From positions 240,589 to 304,588 of the forward strand of contig NZ_RZTZ01000006.1 in assembly GCF_004005475.1 (NCBI RefSeq): a DNA stretch of 64,000 nucleotides. Direction: 5' to 3'. This DNA is from Niallia taxi. Its GTDB lineage: Bacteria > Bacillota > Bacilli > Bacillales > Cytobacillaceae. The position numbers and the translations under genes are program-made. The stretch's first letter is position 1. Every line of letters begins with the position of its first letter. Below the pieces are notes generated by a model. That model did no database searches. It saw only the letters and a program-made list of their open reading frames with translations, and was not told the origin of the DNA. Below, one piece after another: positions 47,355-55,470 of this stretch.

Positions 47355-49025
47355 TTAATAGGAAAGGAAAATTTCCTTTACTTTATGATAAGCAAGCTTT
47401 TCTCTTCGATAAGTATCTACGAGTCCTTTATTGTTTTGGGATTTCGGCCTTCCATGAAACCATCCTTTGTCTACTCTACAATCTGCATACTGCCAGATGA
47501 TTACACCACTTAATTCTTCATCCGATAAAATGGTAGTTACTTGTTCCGTTAAAGCAGTCTTCTGGTATTCTTCCGTCCACTTTTCCTGATTATTATTCCT
47601 GTAACCATAAATTGCGCCAGCTCCAATTTCACTGATTAGTAGTGGTTTACCTGCTCCAGAAGTACTATTAACGAACTTTTTCAGATTGTATAAAGAATCC
47701 TTTACTGATGTTTCATGATACCATCGCGGGTAGATATTAAAAGATACTATATCAACCAAATCCAGGCACAGATCTGAACCTATATGTGCCTCAAGACTTG
47801 CAAAGGATACCGGACGACTAGAATCTAAATGTTTAATAAGTTCAAACTGTTTTGCGTAGCAGGATCTCCCAAACTCTGTGTTACTCACACATTCATTTAA
47901 TATCCCCCATACATAAATAGATGGGTGGTTTATATGACTTTCAATCATTTCTTTAATACAATCCAAACTTTGTTTCTCAAAGTTTTTGTGTCTCATCTGT
48001 TCTTCACTTAATCCTCTTGCATGAGACTCTTCCCATACAAGTATTCCATTCTCATCACATAAATCTAAAACACGCTCATCATTAGGATAATGACTCGTTC
48101 GAATACAATTTGCACCTAATGACTTAATCATTTCAATATCTCGATACATTGCTTCTATGGGAAGTGCACATCCGAATTCTGCATAGTCTTCATGGCGATT
48201 TACTCCTTTAATAATTACCTTTTCTCCGTTAAACAAAATGTCCTTTCCATTGACTTTTACTTCACGAAAGCCTACTCTGTCAATCAAATCGTCCACTTCT
48301 TTTTCCTTGTCGAATAGCTTTGCTTCCAGCATATATAATTTTGGATTTTCCAATGTATACGTAGTTGCAGCAGGAAACTCAAAGCGATTCTCTAATAGTG
48401 TTTCAGCATTAGGAGGAAGTACTTTGTCAACAAAGGAAATCTCATCATCACCAACCTTAATTTTTAGCGTTACAAGCTTTTTCTCATTGGAAAGATTCCT
48501 TAGCAAAGCTCTGATTGATGCATACCATTTCCCATCTTCCTGATTTGGGATAAAGTGAGTATTTTTAATAAACATTTCACCAATTTCCTCAAGGACTATC
48601 GGCCGGGTAATTCCACCGTAAGAATGATAATCGTTGCTCACATGCAAAGCAGACTCCTCATGAAAGGAATTATCCACAATAACCTCCAGTAAATGTTCAC
48701 CATGAGGTATATCCTGTAATAATATATCGAATTCTGTATAAGCATTATAATGGTATCCAACCTGCTTCTTGTCCAGGTATACATATGCCGTATGGCTGAC
48801 TCCTTTAAATACTAGACGGGCATTTCCCCCAAAGGTTACTCTCTTTGAATACACTGCCTTGCCTTTATAAGAAGCAAGATTTGGATTGCTTTCCCAGCAG
48901 CTCGGAACAAGCATTTTGTATTCCTCTTGTTTTTCCCCCGATGAACTTAAGATATGAAAATCCCATATAGGATCAAGTGGTACTTCTCTACGGACCATGT
49001 GATTTTGAAATAACCTCGTATACAT
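47355..49025 (-). CDS. GH2 glycosidase, beta-glucuronidase/galactosidase type
   Basis: The 556-residue protein has the GH2 domain order: jelly-roll (about 10-150), Ig-like (150-255) and TIM barrel (260-556). Motifs are GVNRHEDYAEFG (274-285), the acid/base GILNE (Glu378) and the probable nucleophile LISEIGAGA (Glu466). The size suits a beta-glucuronidase or a short beta-galactosidase; the specificity cannot be told. There is no signal peptide. GGAGGG precedes the ATG. It is divergent from an AraC regulator, with a cre-like site between. Confidence 0.88.
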   Translation of the reverse strand: MYTRLFQNHMVRREVPLDPIWDFHILSSSGEKQEEYKMLVPSCWESNPNLASYKGKAVYSKRVTFGGNARLVFKGVSHTAYVYLDKKQVGYHYNAYTEFDILLQDIPHGEHLLEVIVDNSFHEESALHVSNDYHSYGGITRPIVLEEIGEMFIKNTHFIPNQEDGKWYASIRALLRNLSNEKKLVTLKIKVGDDEISFVDKVLPPNAETLLENRFEFPAATTYTLENPKLYMLEAKLFDKEKEVDDLIDRVGFREVKVNGKDILFNGEKVIIKGVNRHEDYAEFGCALPIEAMYRDIEMIKSLGANCIRTSHYPNDERVLDLCDENGILVWEESHARGLSEEQMRHKNFEKQSLDCIKEMIESHINHPSIYVWGILNECVSNTEFGRSCYAKQFELIKHLDSSRPVSFASLEAHIGSDLCLDLVDIVSFNIYPRWYHETSVKDSLYNLKKFVNSTSGAGKPLLISEIGAGAIYGYRNNNQEKWTEEYQKTALTEQVTTILSDEELSGVIIWQYADCRVDKGWFHGRPKSQNNKGLVDTYRREKLAYHKVKEIFLSY

Positions 49026-49133
49026 AAATACCCTCCAAGCTTCATTTTAATTAACATCACTTAAAATCACTACAAATATCATCACTGATAAAAAGTAAGA
49101 TTCATACTGTTTCATCAAGTACTTGATAATGGT

Positions 49134-49147
49134 TTCAATATAAAACT
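49134..49147. promoter_or_regulatory. cre-like site between GH2 gene and AraC regulator
   Basis: TGATAATGGTTTCA fits the CcpA consensus at 12 of 14 positions and resembles the better site at 60924 (TGATAACGGTTTCA). Confidence 0.4.
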
Positions 49148-49211
49148 TTAAAGGCATATCTTCAATAACATATAATAAGATTAAACTGATATATACTGAG
49201 GTGATAAAGAG

Positions 49212-50000
49212 TTGTTTAACATTTTGCGAATGGGTTGCAATACTGCACACGGCAACAACTTTTCTGTTAATCGTCCTAAAGGGTATGAATGGTGTCTTCT
49301 CTTGTTTGTTAAATCTCCGGCAGTTTTTATAATAGAGGGAGAGGCTATAAATACACCCGCTAATACACTGATAATCTTTGATAAGAATTATCCTCATGAG
49401 TACAAATCGAGCGGAGCTGAATACAAAAATGACTGGATACATTTTGAACTTAATGCGTCTTTTTTTGACCAATACCCAATTAATTTGAATACCCCACTGT
49501 ATATTTCGAACCATTTATATATATCTGATTTAATCCAAAAAATAGCAAATGAATTTTATTCTAACAATTCATATAAGGAGCAAACCATCGAATATTTGAT
49601 GCGTGTTTTATTCGTAAAGACGAAAGAAATGGTGGAGACAAATACTCTCCAACCTTGGCGCTCAAAAGTTCATGAGGAACTAATTAAACTTCGAAGTGAA
49701 ATTTACAGCAACCCTCAACACAATTGGTCAATAGCATTTATGGCTAGTAAGCTACATATAAGCTGTGGTCATTTACAAAATATCTATAAAAATACCTTCC
49801 ATATCTCCTGTATGTCTGATGTTATCAAAAGTAGAATTACTTACGCTAAGGAGCTTCTTATGGAATCTGATTTACAGGTGGGGGAAATTTCAAATTTATG
49901 TGGTTATGAAAATGAGGTTCATTTTATGAGGCAGTTTAAGAAGTTAACTACTTTAACTCCTTCTGAGTATCGTAGGTTGAACAGTATTACAGATAAGTAA
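49212..50000 (+). CDS. AraC-family regulator of the GH2 gene
   Basis: The 262-residue regulator has a short cupin-like sensor (WCLLLFVKSPAVFIIEGEAI, TLIIFDKNYPHEYKSSG) and a C-terminal AraC domain with two helix-turn-helix motifs (WSIAFMASKLHISCGHLQNI and VGEISNLCGYENEVHFMRQF). It starts with TTG, about 11 bases after GAGG. It is divergent from the GH2 gene, which it probably controls. Confidence 0.8.
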   Translation: MFNILRMGCNTAHGNNFSVNRPKGYEWCLLLFVKSPAVFIIEGEAINTPANTLIIFDKNYPHEYKSSGAEYKNDWIHFELNASFFDQYPINLNTPLYISNHLYISDLIQKIANEFYSNNSYKEQTIEYLMRVLFVKTKEMVETNTLQPWRSKVHEELIKLRSEIYSNPQHNWSIAFMASKLHISCGHLQNIYKNTFHISCMSDVIKSRITYAKELLMESDLQVGEISNLCGYENEVHFMRQFKKLTTLTPSEYRRLNSITDK

Positions 50001-50132
50001 AGTTAAAACTTATGAAAGTTAGGAACATGTTTGAGGCTGGTTGAGACTTAATCTCTTATAACAAGTGAAGCTGTGATGCTGCATTAAGGATATCGGGGTT
50101 ACTGGAAAAAATTCAGAGAAGGAGATTTTAGA

Positions 50133-50310
50133 ATGAATCCAGCAGTGAGTCTCGGTGTGTTAAAAGGTGAAGATCGGGTTCAAGCATATTTGGAATACTT
50201 ATCTTGCGAGGAAGACAACATTTTACCCTCCTATCACACTAACTTACCATTGAAGTTAGTGTGTAAACGTTTTACGATTAGAATAATCATAACAAAAAGG
50301 GAATTCTTTC
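50133..50310. other. recombination scar: gene start fused to a duplicated araC/melA control region
   Basis: After a GAAGGAG site a plus-strand start opens MNPAVSLGVLKGEDRVQAYL EYLS and then runs into non-homologous DNA. From about 50213 the sequence is a diverged copy (about 85 bases) of 52335-52420, sharing ACCCTCCTATC and CACTAACTTACCATTGA. On the minus strand it includes an AGGAGGGT site and TTG start like those of the AraC gene at 52338. It holds a cre-like TGTAAACGTTTTAC at 50262-50275. The 72-residue frame across it is a chance fusion. Confidence 0.6.
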
Positions 50311-50430
50311 AGAAAAGAGAAGGTTTCTTGTTTCACTTTATATGTAAGTAAGATAGTCTAACATTTTCAAAGAAAATGCGATATAAAGTTAGTCTAACAA
50401 TTAGAATCGAAAATAGGAGTGAATATATAT

Positions 50431-51054
50431 ATGTCTATTAAAGAAAAAATGAAAAGCGGGAAATTATATCTCTGCAATGATGAAGCTTTGGGGAAAGAGC
50501 AAACGCAATGTTTAGAGGTATTATATGACTTTAACCATACTAGACCTTCTGAACGAGAAAAAAGAAAGGAAATTTTGCATAAATTGTTTGCGGAAATAGG
50601 AAATAATGTTTATATCGAACCACCACTTCATGCAAACTGGGGAAGACACACACATTTAGGAAATGATGTCTACGCAAATTTTAACCTGACATTGGTAGAT
50701 GACACCGATATTTATATAGGAAATAATGTGTTAATTGGTCCTAATGTAACGATTGATGCTGGTACTCATCCAATTCATCCGGAATTGCGGAGAAAAGCAG
50801 CACAGTATAACCTGCCTGTGATAATTGAGGATAATGTTTGGATTGGTGCTGGAGCAATTATTTTACCAGGGGTTCGTATTGGGGAAAACACAGTAATTGG
50901 AGCCGGCAGTGTAGTTACGAAGGATATTCCACCTAATGTTGTAGCAATAGGAAGCCCTTGCAGGATACTGAGAAAAATCAATGAGAATGATATGAAATAT
51001 TATCATAAAGACAGAAAAATAAACGAAGAAGATTTACTAAATATTCTTAAATAA
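50431..51054 (+). CDS. maltose/galactoside O-acetyltransferase family (LacA/Maa)
   Basis: The 207-residue protein has the hexapeptide-repeat left-handed beta helix (NVLIGPNVTIDAGTHPIHPE, DNVWIGAGAIILPGVRIGEN, TVIGAGSVVTKDIPPNVVAI) after an N-terminal helical part with KEKMKSGKLYLCNDEALGKE, as in maltose and galactoside acetyltransferases. It moves acetyl from acetyl-CoA to sugar 6-hydroxyls, mainly to detoxify excess sugar. I use the ATG at 50431 (AGGAG ten bases upstream); the GTG at 50419 abuts that site. It sits among alpha-galactoside genes. Confidence 0.9.
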   Translation: MSIKEKMKSGKLYLCNDEALGKEQTQCLEVLYDFNHTRPSEREKRKEILHKLFAEIGNNVYIEPPLHANWGRHTHLGNDVYANFNLTLVDDTDIYIGNNVLIGPNVTIDAGTHPIHPELRRKAAQYNLPVIIEDNVWIGAGAIILPGVRIGENTVIGAGSVVTKDIPPNVVAIGSPCRILRKINENDMKYYHKDRKINEEDLLNILK

Positions 51055-51143
51055 TCTTACCTTATTTGAAGGTGTATATTATAAGGTTAAGAGTATAAGG
51101 AAGGCTCTCTTAACCGTGCAAAGTTGACACTAATAAAGATATT

Positions 51144-51189
51144 AAGCAGCCTTATTTCATTTTCAATTGATGTAAGGTTGCTTATTTTG
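51144..51189 (+). terminator. terminator after the acetyltransferase gene
   Basis: AAGCAGCCTTA and TAAGGTTGCTT pair over 11 bases, followed by ATTTTG. Confidence 0.7.
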
Positions 51190-51196
51190 TTTGTAA

Positions 51197-51438
51197 TTAT
51201 AATTCCTCCGTATTCCTTAGCAACTTTAAATATTTAGGCATCTCTTGAACAAGGTAGATTCTAATAAGGCGTCACCCATTATTAAAGGCAACACCTCCCC
51301 TGTTTCTTCTAACCAAATGAGAGATGTGCAAGATAAAACTGCTCCCATAAAGCTCTCATCCTTTACTTCTTCTTTCCACAATAGGTTGCCCTTATTAAAA
51401 CGGTATTTCTCTTTTAAACTAATCAGATGATATACTTC
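51197..51438 (-). pseudogene. C-terminal remnant of an unidentified gene
   Basis: Directly after the AraC stop, in the same frame, the minus strand reads EVYHLISLKEKYRFNKGNLL, then ESFMGAVLSCTSLIWLEETG, then GDALLESTLFKRC. A one-base shift continues KYLKLLRNTEEL to a stop at 51197. It looks like true coding sequence that has lost its start and gained a frameshift. No family is recognised. Confidence 0.5.
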
Positions 51439-52338
51439 CTAATCAATGATTAAATGATCAATTCCAACAATGTCTTTACTCTCTCGAAATGTTCCGGCTG
51501 ATACACCAACCGCTTTTCGGAACACTTTGTTAAAATAGTTGGCATTTGCATAACCTACTTGGGTAGCAATGTCTGTTACAGGGATTCTTGTTGAACGAAG
51601 GAGCTCTACTGCCTTTTGAATTCTAATTTTGGTAAGGTATTGCATAGGTGTCATATTTAGTTGGTGCTGAAACTGCTTAATAAAGTAATATCTTGAAAAA
51701 CCGGATACGGCTGCTATTTCATCGAGTGTAATTGGTTCATGATAATGTGTTTGAATAAAGGTCAATGCCTCTGTAATCTGGCTAGAGAAACCTTTCGCTG
51801 TTTTTTCAATATTCCTTATGAAACGGTAACATTCCATCACAAACTCATAAGCCTTAGCTGAGGCATAATAGGCATCTGTAACCTTTTGTTCAGATGTTTC
51901 TTGATAGATTTTCAGCAAAAGCCTAATCAGCTTTGAATCTGGAGGAACTTTCAAGACAGGACCACTCAGTTCTTGCATTTGCCGCCAACAAGCCGAGGCT
52001 TCTCTTCCTACTAATGTAATAAAAATAAACTCCCAACCCTCACTTTCCTTTGGAAAGTAATATCGATGATCGCTGGGAATCTCGACAATAAAGGCTTCTC
52101 CCGCCTTAACAGTATAACTTTTGCCCACTGCATCAATCCTACCCATTCCTGACAAAGTATATTGAAAAACATAAGTTCCTACGTCTTTCCGCTTTAACCC
52201 ATGCCAATCATAAACTACTCCAGGCATTATCTCTTCACGGCCAAGCACTAAAATATTTGCCATATGAATTACATCTTGAAAACGAAAGCCGTACGTCTGA
52301 TAATCCTTCACAGATTTCCCCCTATAAATTAAGGACAA
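51439..52338 (-). CDS. AraC-family regulator, MsmR-like
   Basis: The 299-residue regulator has a cupin-type sensor (VFQYTLSGMGRIDAVGKSYT, KAGEAFIVEIPSDHRYYF) and an AraC domain (ITLDEIAAVSGFSRYYFIKQ and VTDIATQVGYANANYFNKVF). It starts with TTG, seven bases after AGGAGGG. It is divergent from the GH4 alpha-galactosidase gene, the arrangement of MsmR-type activators of melibiose/raffinose genes. Confidence 0.85.
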   Translation of the reverse strand: MSLIYRGKSVKDYQTYGFRFQDVIHMANILVLGREEIMPGVVYDWHGLKRKDVGTYVFQYTLSGMGRIDAVGKSYTVKAGEAFIVEIPSDHRYYFPKESEGWEFIFITLVGREASACWRQMQELSGPVLKVPPDSKLIRLLLKIYQETSEQKVTDAYYASAKAYEFVMECYRFIRNIEKTAKGFSSQITEALTFIQTHYHEPITLDEIAAVSGFSRYYFIKQFQHQLNMTPMQYLTKIRIQKAVELLRSTRIPVTDIATQVGYANANYFNKVFRKAVGVSAGTFRESKDIVGIDHLIID

Positions 52339-52381
52339 TATTTCACCCTCCTATCGCACTAACTTACCATTGATACAGTTA

Positions 52382-52395
52382 TGTAAGCGATTTAT
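52382..52395. promoter_or_regulatory. cre-like site in the araC/melA divergent region
   Basis: TGTAAGCGATTTAT fits the CcpA consensus at 12 of 14 positions. A related copy exists in the duplicated segment at 50262. Confidence 0.4.
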
Positions 52396-52509
52396 CATTA
52401 TTATAACAACAAAAATATAGAGTTGAATACGGGCTACTTTTTTTATTTTTTAAAGCAATTTTTTCTTTTAAGGGATTTGATTAGTTGCCCAATAACAGGA
52501 GGTTAATGA

Positions 52510-53835
52510 ATGTCGAAAATTACGTTTATTGGAGCAGGGAGTACAGTTTTCGCCAAAAATATTCTAGGTGACTGCATGTATATTCCTGCATTAGCTGGTT
52601 TCGAGTTCGCATTATTTGATATAGACAACCAACGCTTAAAAGACTCGGAAAATATGTTAAATAATTTAAAACAAGGATTACAGGCAAACATTGTTGTGAA
52701 AGCCTATTCGAATCGCAAAGAAGCATTGCGAGGAGCAAAATACATTATTAATGCCATTCAAGTTGGTGGCTACAAACCAAGCACGATTATAGATTTTGAA
52801 ATACCTAAAAAATATGGCCTCCGTCAAACAATTGCTGATACAATCGGGATTGGCGGCATTTTTCGTTCTCTTCGCACCATTCCGGTTATGTGGGATTTCG
52901 CTAAGGTTATTGAAGAGGTTTGTCCGGATGCCCTGCTTTTAAACTATACAAATCCAATGGCAACATTAACAGGAGCAATGCTGCGCTATACAAATGTTAA
53001 GACCGTTGGATTATGCCACAGTGTTCAAGTTTGCAGTGAACACCTCCTTAAATCCTTAGGTATGGATCACGAAGGAGTAGAAGAAAAAATTGCTGGTATT
53101 AACCATCTGGCATGGCTTCTTGAAATCAAACGCGACGGCAAGGACTTATATCCGGAAATTAAACGCCGTGCGAGGGAAAAACAACAAACAAAACATAATG
53201 ATATGGTTCGCTTCGAATTAATGGACAGATTTGGATACTATGTAACTGAATCCTCTGAACATAACGCTGAGTACCATCCGTATTTCATTAAACGCAATTA
53301 TCCGCATTTAATCGAGAAATTTAACATTCCACTCGATGAGTATCCACGTCGCTGTATAGAACAAATTGAACGATGGGACAAAATGCGCGACGAGATGGTC
53401 TTTAATAAGCATTTAACCCATACCCGTTCGCACGAATACGGTTCCCGTATTATTGAAGCGATGGAGACGAATGTTCCGTTTAAATTTGGCGGAAACATTT
53501 TAAATACAGGGCAATTAATTAGTAATTTACCGGAAAAAGCAGTTGTTGAGATATCTTGTATTGCTGATCGGAGCGGAATCACTCCTTGTTATGTAGGGGA
53601 TCTTCCAGAACAGTTGGCTGCCCTTAACCGTTCAAATATTAATACACAGCTTTTAACAATTGAAGCTGCGGTAACGAAAAAGAAAGAACATATCTATCAG
53701 GCAGCAATGCTTGATCCTCATACTTCTGCCGAATTATCAATAGATGACATCATTGCGATGTGCGATGATTTAATTGAAGCTCATGGTAACTGGATTCCAG
53801 AGTTTGAAGATCCTAAACAAATTTCGTTCATCTGA
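52510..53835 (+). CDS. melA: alpha-galactosidase, GH4 (NAD and Mn dependent)
   Basis: The 441-residue GH4 enzyme has the NAD loop FIGAGS (6-11), LNYTNPMA (144-151), the metal-binding Cys169-His170 (GLCHSVQ) and the second ligand His199 (GINHLAW). GH4 alpha-galactosidases use NAD+ and Mn2+ to cleave by oxidation-elimination and act on melibiose and related sugars. An AGGAGG-type site precedes the ATG. It is divergent from its AraC regulator and stands alone, away from the ABC importer at 57.8 kb. A second, GH36 alpha-galactosidase lies 1.6 kb further on. Confidence 0.93.
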   Translation: MSKITFIGAGSTVFAKNILGDCMYIPALAGFEFALFDIDNQRLKDSENMLNNLKQGLQANIVVKAYSNRKEALRGAKYIINAIQVGGYKPSTIIDFEIPKKYGLRQTIADTIGIGGIFRSLRTIPVMWDFAKVIEEVCPDALLLNYTNPMATLTGAMLRYTNVKTVGLCHSVQVCSEHLLKSLGMDHEGVEEKIAGINHLAWLLEIKRDGKDLYPEIKRRAREKQQTKHNDMVRFELMDRFGYYVTESSEHNAEYHPYFIKRNYPHLIEKFNIPLDEYPRRCIEQIERWDKMRDEMVFNKHLTHTRSHEYGSRIIEAMETNVPFKFGGNILNTGQLISNLPEKAVVEISCIADRSGITPCYVGDLPEQLAALNRSNINTQLLTIEAAVTKKKEHIYQAAMLDPHTSAELSIDDIIAMCDDLIEAHGNWIPEFEDPKQISFI

Positions 53836-53871
53836 CGAATAGAGTATTAACTGTATAAATATAAAAATACT

Positions 53872-53922
53872 AAAGGGCAACTAATATTTACAGTGCAGTT
53901 CAAGAGTTAGTTGCCTTTCTTT
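53872..53922. terminator. terminator between convergent melA and permease genes
   Basis: AAAGG-CAACTAA and TTAGTTGCCTTT pair over 12 bases with one bulge. It serves melA on the plus strand. Confidence 0.8.
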
Positions 53923-54078
53923 AATATCAGTGACTAGATATACTTCCTATCTATACATATAAGATTGAATGGAAAAACATATGGAATGTCCGTTTGGGTT
54001 TTTGCATTTCTTTATCGCTTCAGCTTAGGTGATATCTTATTGAGAAGCTACATTCACGGTGCAGTTGAACTATCAACT

Positions 54079-55323
54079 TCAGATGATATTCTCTACATTT
54101 AAACTTTTAACGGAAGCTTTTTTTTCAGTTTTATTTGGTAATGTAAACATAGACAAAATTGTAAAGATTAAAGCAATGCTACCTAGCAACAAATACGCAC
54201 TCTTAAAACCGACTGTATCATACATATTACCGGCGATCGTCGATAAAAAGATCGAACCAACTTGCTTTGAAAACTGAAATCCGATTAAATAAATGGTAGC
54301 CGACAATCTCATATCAAAATTGGCTGAAATAAATTTAAATACAGCTACTAATAAAATGGGTACCTCAATGGCATGCATTAATTTTAATAAACTAATGAAG
54401 ATAGGTCCGTCCGCAATGCCGGACCCTAAAATTCTGAATGACATAACAAACCCAGCATAAATAAGAGCCTTCTTCGCCCCAAATTTATTAATAATAAATG
54501 GAGCTAGTATCATAACAATAGCTTCAAGAAAAATTTGAAGGGTTACAAGATTCCCAAACACCTCAGTACCCTTGTCTGCTGTTGCAAAGAAGTGAGTAAA
54601 ATATACCGGGAATTGTTGATCATACACATCATAAATACACCCTACCCCCAAAACGTATAGTACAAAAAACCAAAATTTTTTATTTTTAAATAAAGCAATG
54701 GTTGAACCCTTTGGTACCTGCGATTCAATGTTTCTAGTACCTTTTTGGAGATTATTATCTAATTTTGCAACACTTAAAACGATCGCTAGTAAAACAGCTG
54801 CCATACTACTAATCCAAAAAATCAAGTCTGGATTAGAGGTAAATAAATGGCCTGTAACAAAAGAACTAATTGCCGCACCTATGTTACCAAATACCCTTAC
54901 ACGTCCATATTCAAAGTTATTTAGGTGACTTACTCTTTCAATGTATGCTTCAATAGCACCTACACCGCCATTAAAAACAGCGCCCAGGTAAGCGCCACCA
55001 ATTATAGCTGCCAAAATAATATTTGTTTTTAGTAGGACAGGAAGTATATAAACAAAAAATGGCCCTATTAAGACTAATAATCCAACAAAAAACCATAATA
55101 AGTTCTTTCTCAAACCTAACTTATCTGAAATAATACCAAAAAAGGGCTGGTAACAAATAGCGGATATAGAAATAGCAGAAAATATAATTCCTGTTTCTGT
55201 TGAACTTAAACCACCTATGTTGGTAAGCCACAATGATAAAAACATCGTACATGCAGCCCAAATAAAGAAATATAATAAAAAGAAAGTTCCGAAAAGCCAA
55301 TAACTCTTATTTAGTTTTTTCAA
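54079..55323 (-). CDS. LacY-type oligosaccharide:H+ symporter
   Basis: The 414-residue MFS permease has 12 membrane segments and the LacY/RafB residues: the acidic-basic pair of helices IV-V (GAIEAYIER...YGRVRVFGNIG) and the His/Glu of helix X (LMHAIEVPILL). It should import a galactoside such as melibiose or raffinose with a proton. It starts with TTG, six bases after GGAGGAG. It follows the GH36 alpha-galactosidase gene on the same strand, 147 bases downstream. Confidence 0.87.
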   Translation of the reverse strand: MKKLNKSYWLFGTFFLLYFFIWAACTMFLSLWLTNIGGLSSTETGIIFSAISISAICYQPFFGIISDKLGLRKNLLWFFVGLLVLIGPFFVYILPVLLKTNIILAAIIGGAYLGAVFNGGVGAIEAYIERVSHLNNFEYGRVRVFGNIGAAISSFVTGHLFTSNPDLIFWISSMAAVLLAIVLSVAKLDNNLQKGTRNIESQVPKGSTIALFKNKKFWFFVLYVLGVGCIYDVYDQQFPVYFTHFFATADKGTEVFGNLVTLQIFLEAIVMILAPFIINKFGAKKALIYAGFVMSFRILGSGIADGPIFISLLKLMHAIEVPILLVAVFKFISANFDMRLSATIYLIGFQFSKQVGSIFLSTIAGNMYDTVGFKSAYLLLGSIALIFTILSMFTLPNKTEKKASVKSLNVENII

Positions 55324-55470
55324 TTACATCTCCTCCACCATCTTATAAAATAAATGATTTAAAACACATATTTAAAAACATGATGGAAATGATGTTTTAT
55401 CGATTCCCATCACGTTTTCTTGATTTTCACCCTTCTGGGTTATTAAGTTGTAACAGCAGATTTACTCTTT

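Noticed and set aside
49047..49514. 155-residue minus-strand frame
   Set aside because: It overlaps the AraC coding start and the divergent promoter; the composition is not protein-like and the AraC frame has clear motifs.
50133..50351. 72-residue plus-strand frame taken as an intact gene
   Set aside because: Its second half is translated control-region DNA duplicated from 52.3 kb, so it is a chimera.
51245..51430. 61-residue plus-strand frame
   Set aside because: The opposite strand carries a better coding remnant in frame with the AraC gene.
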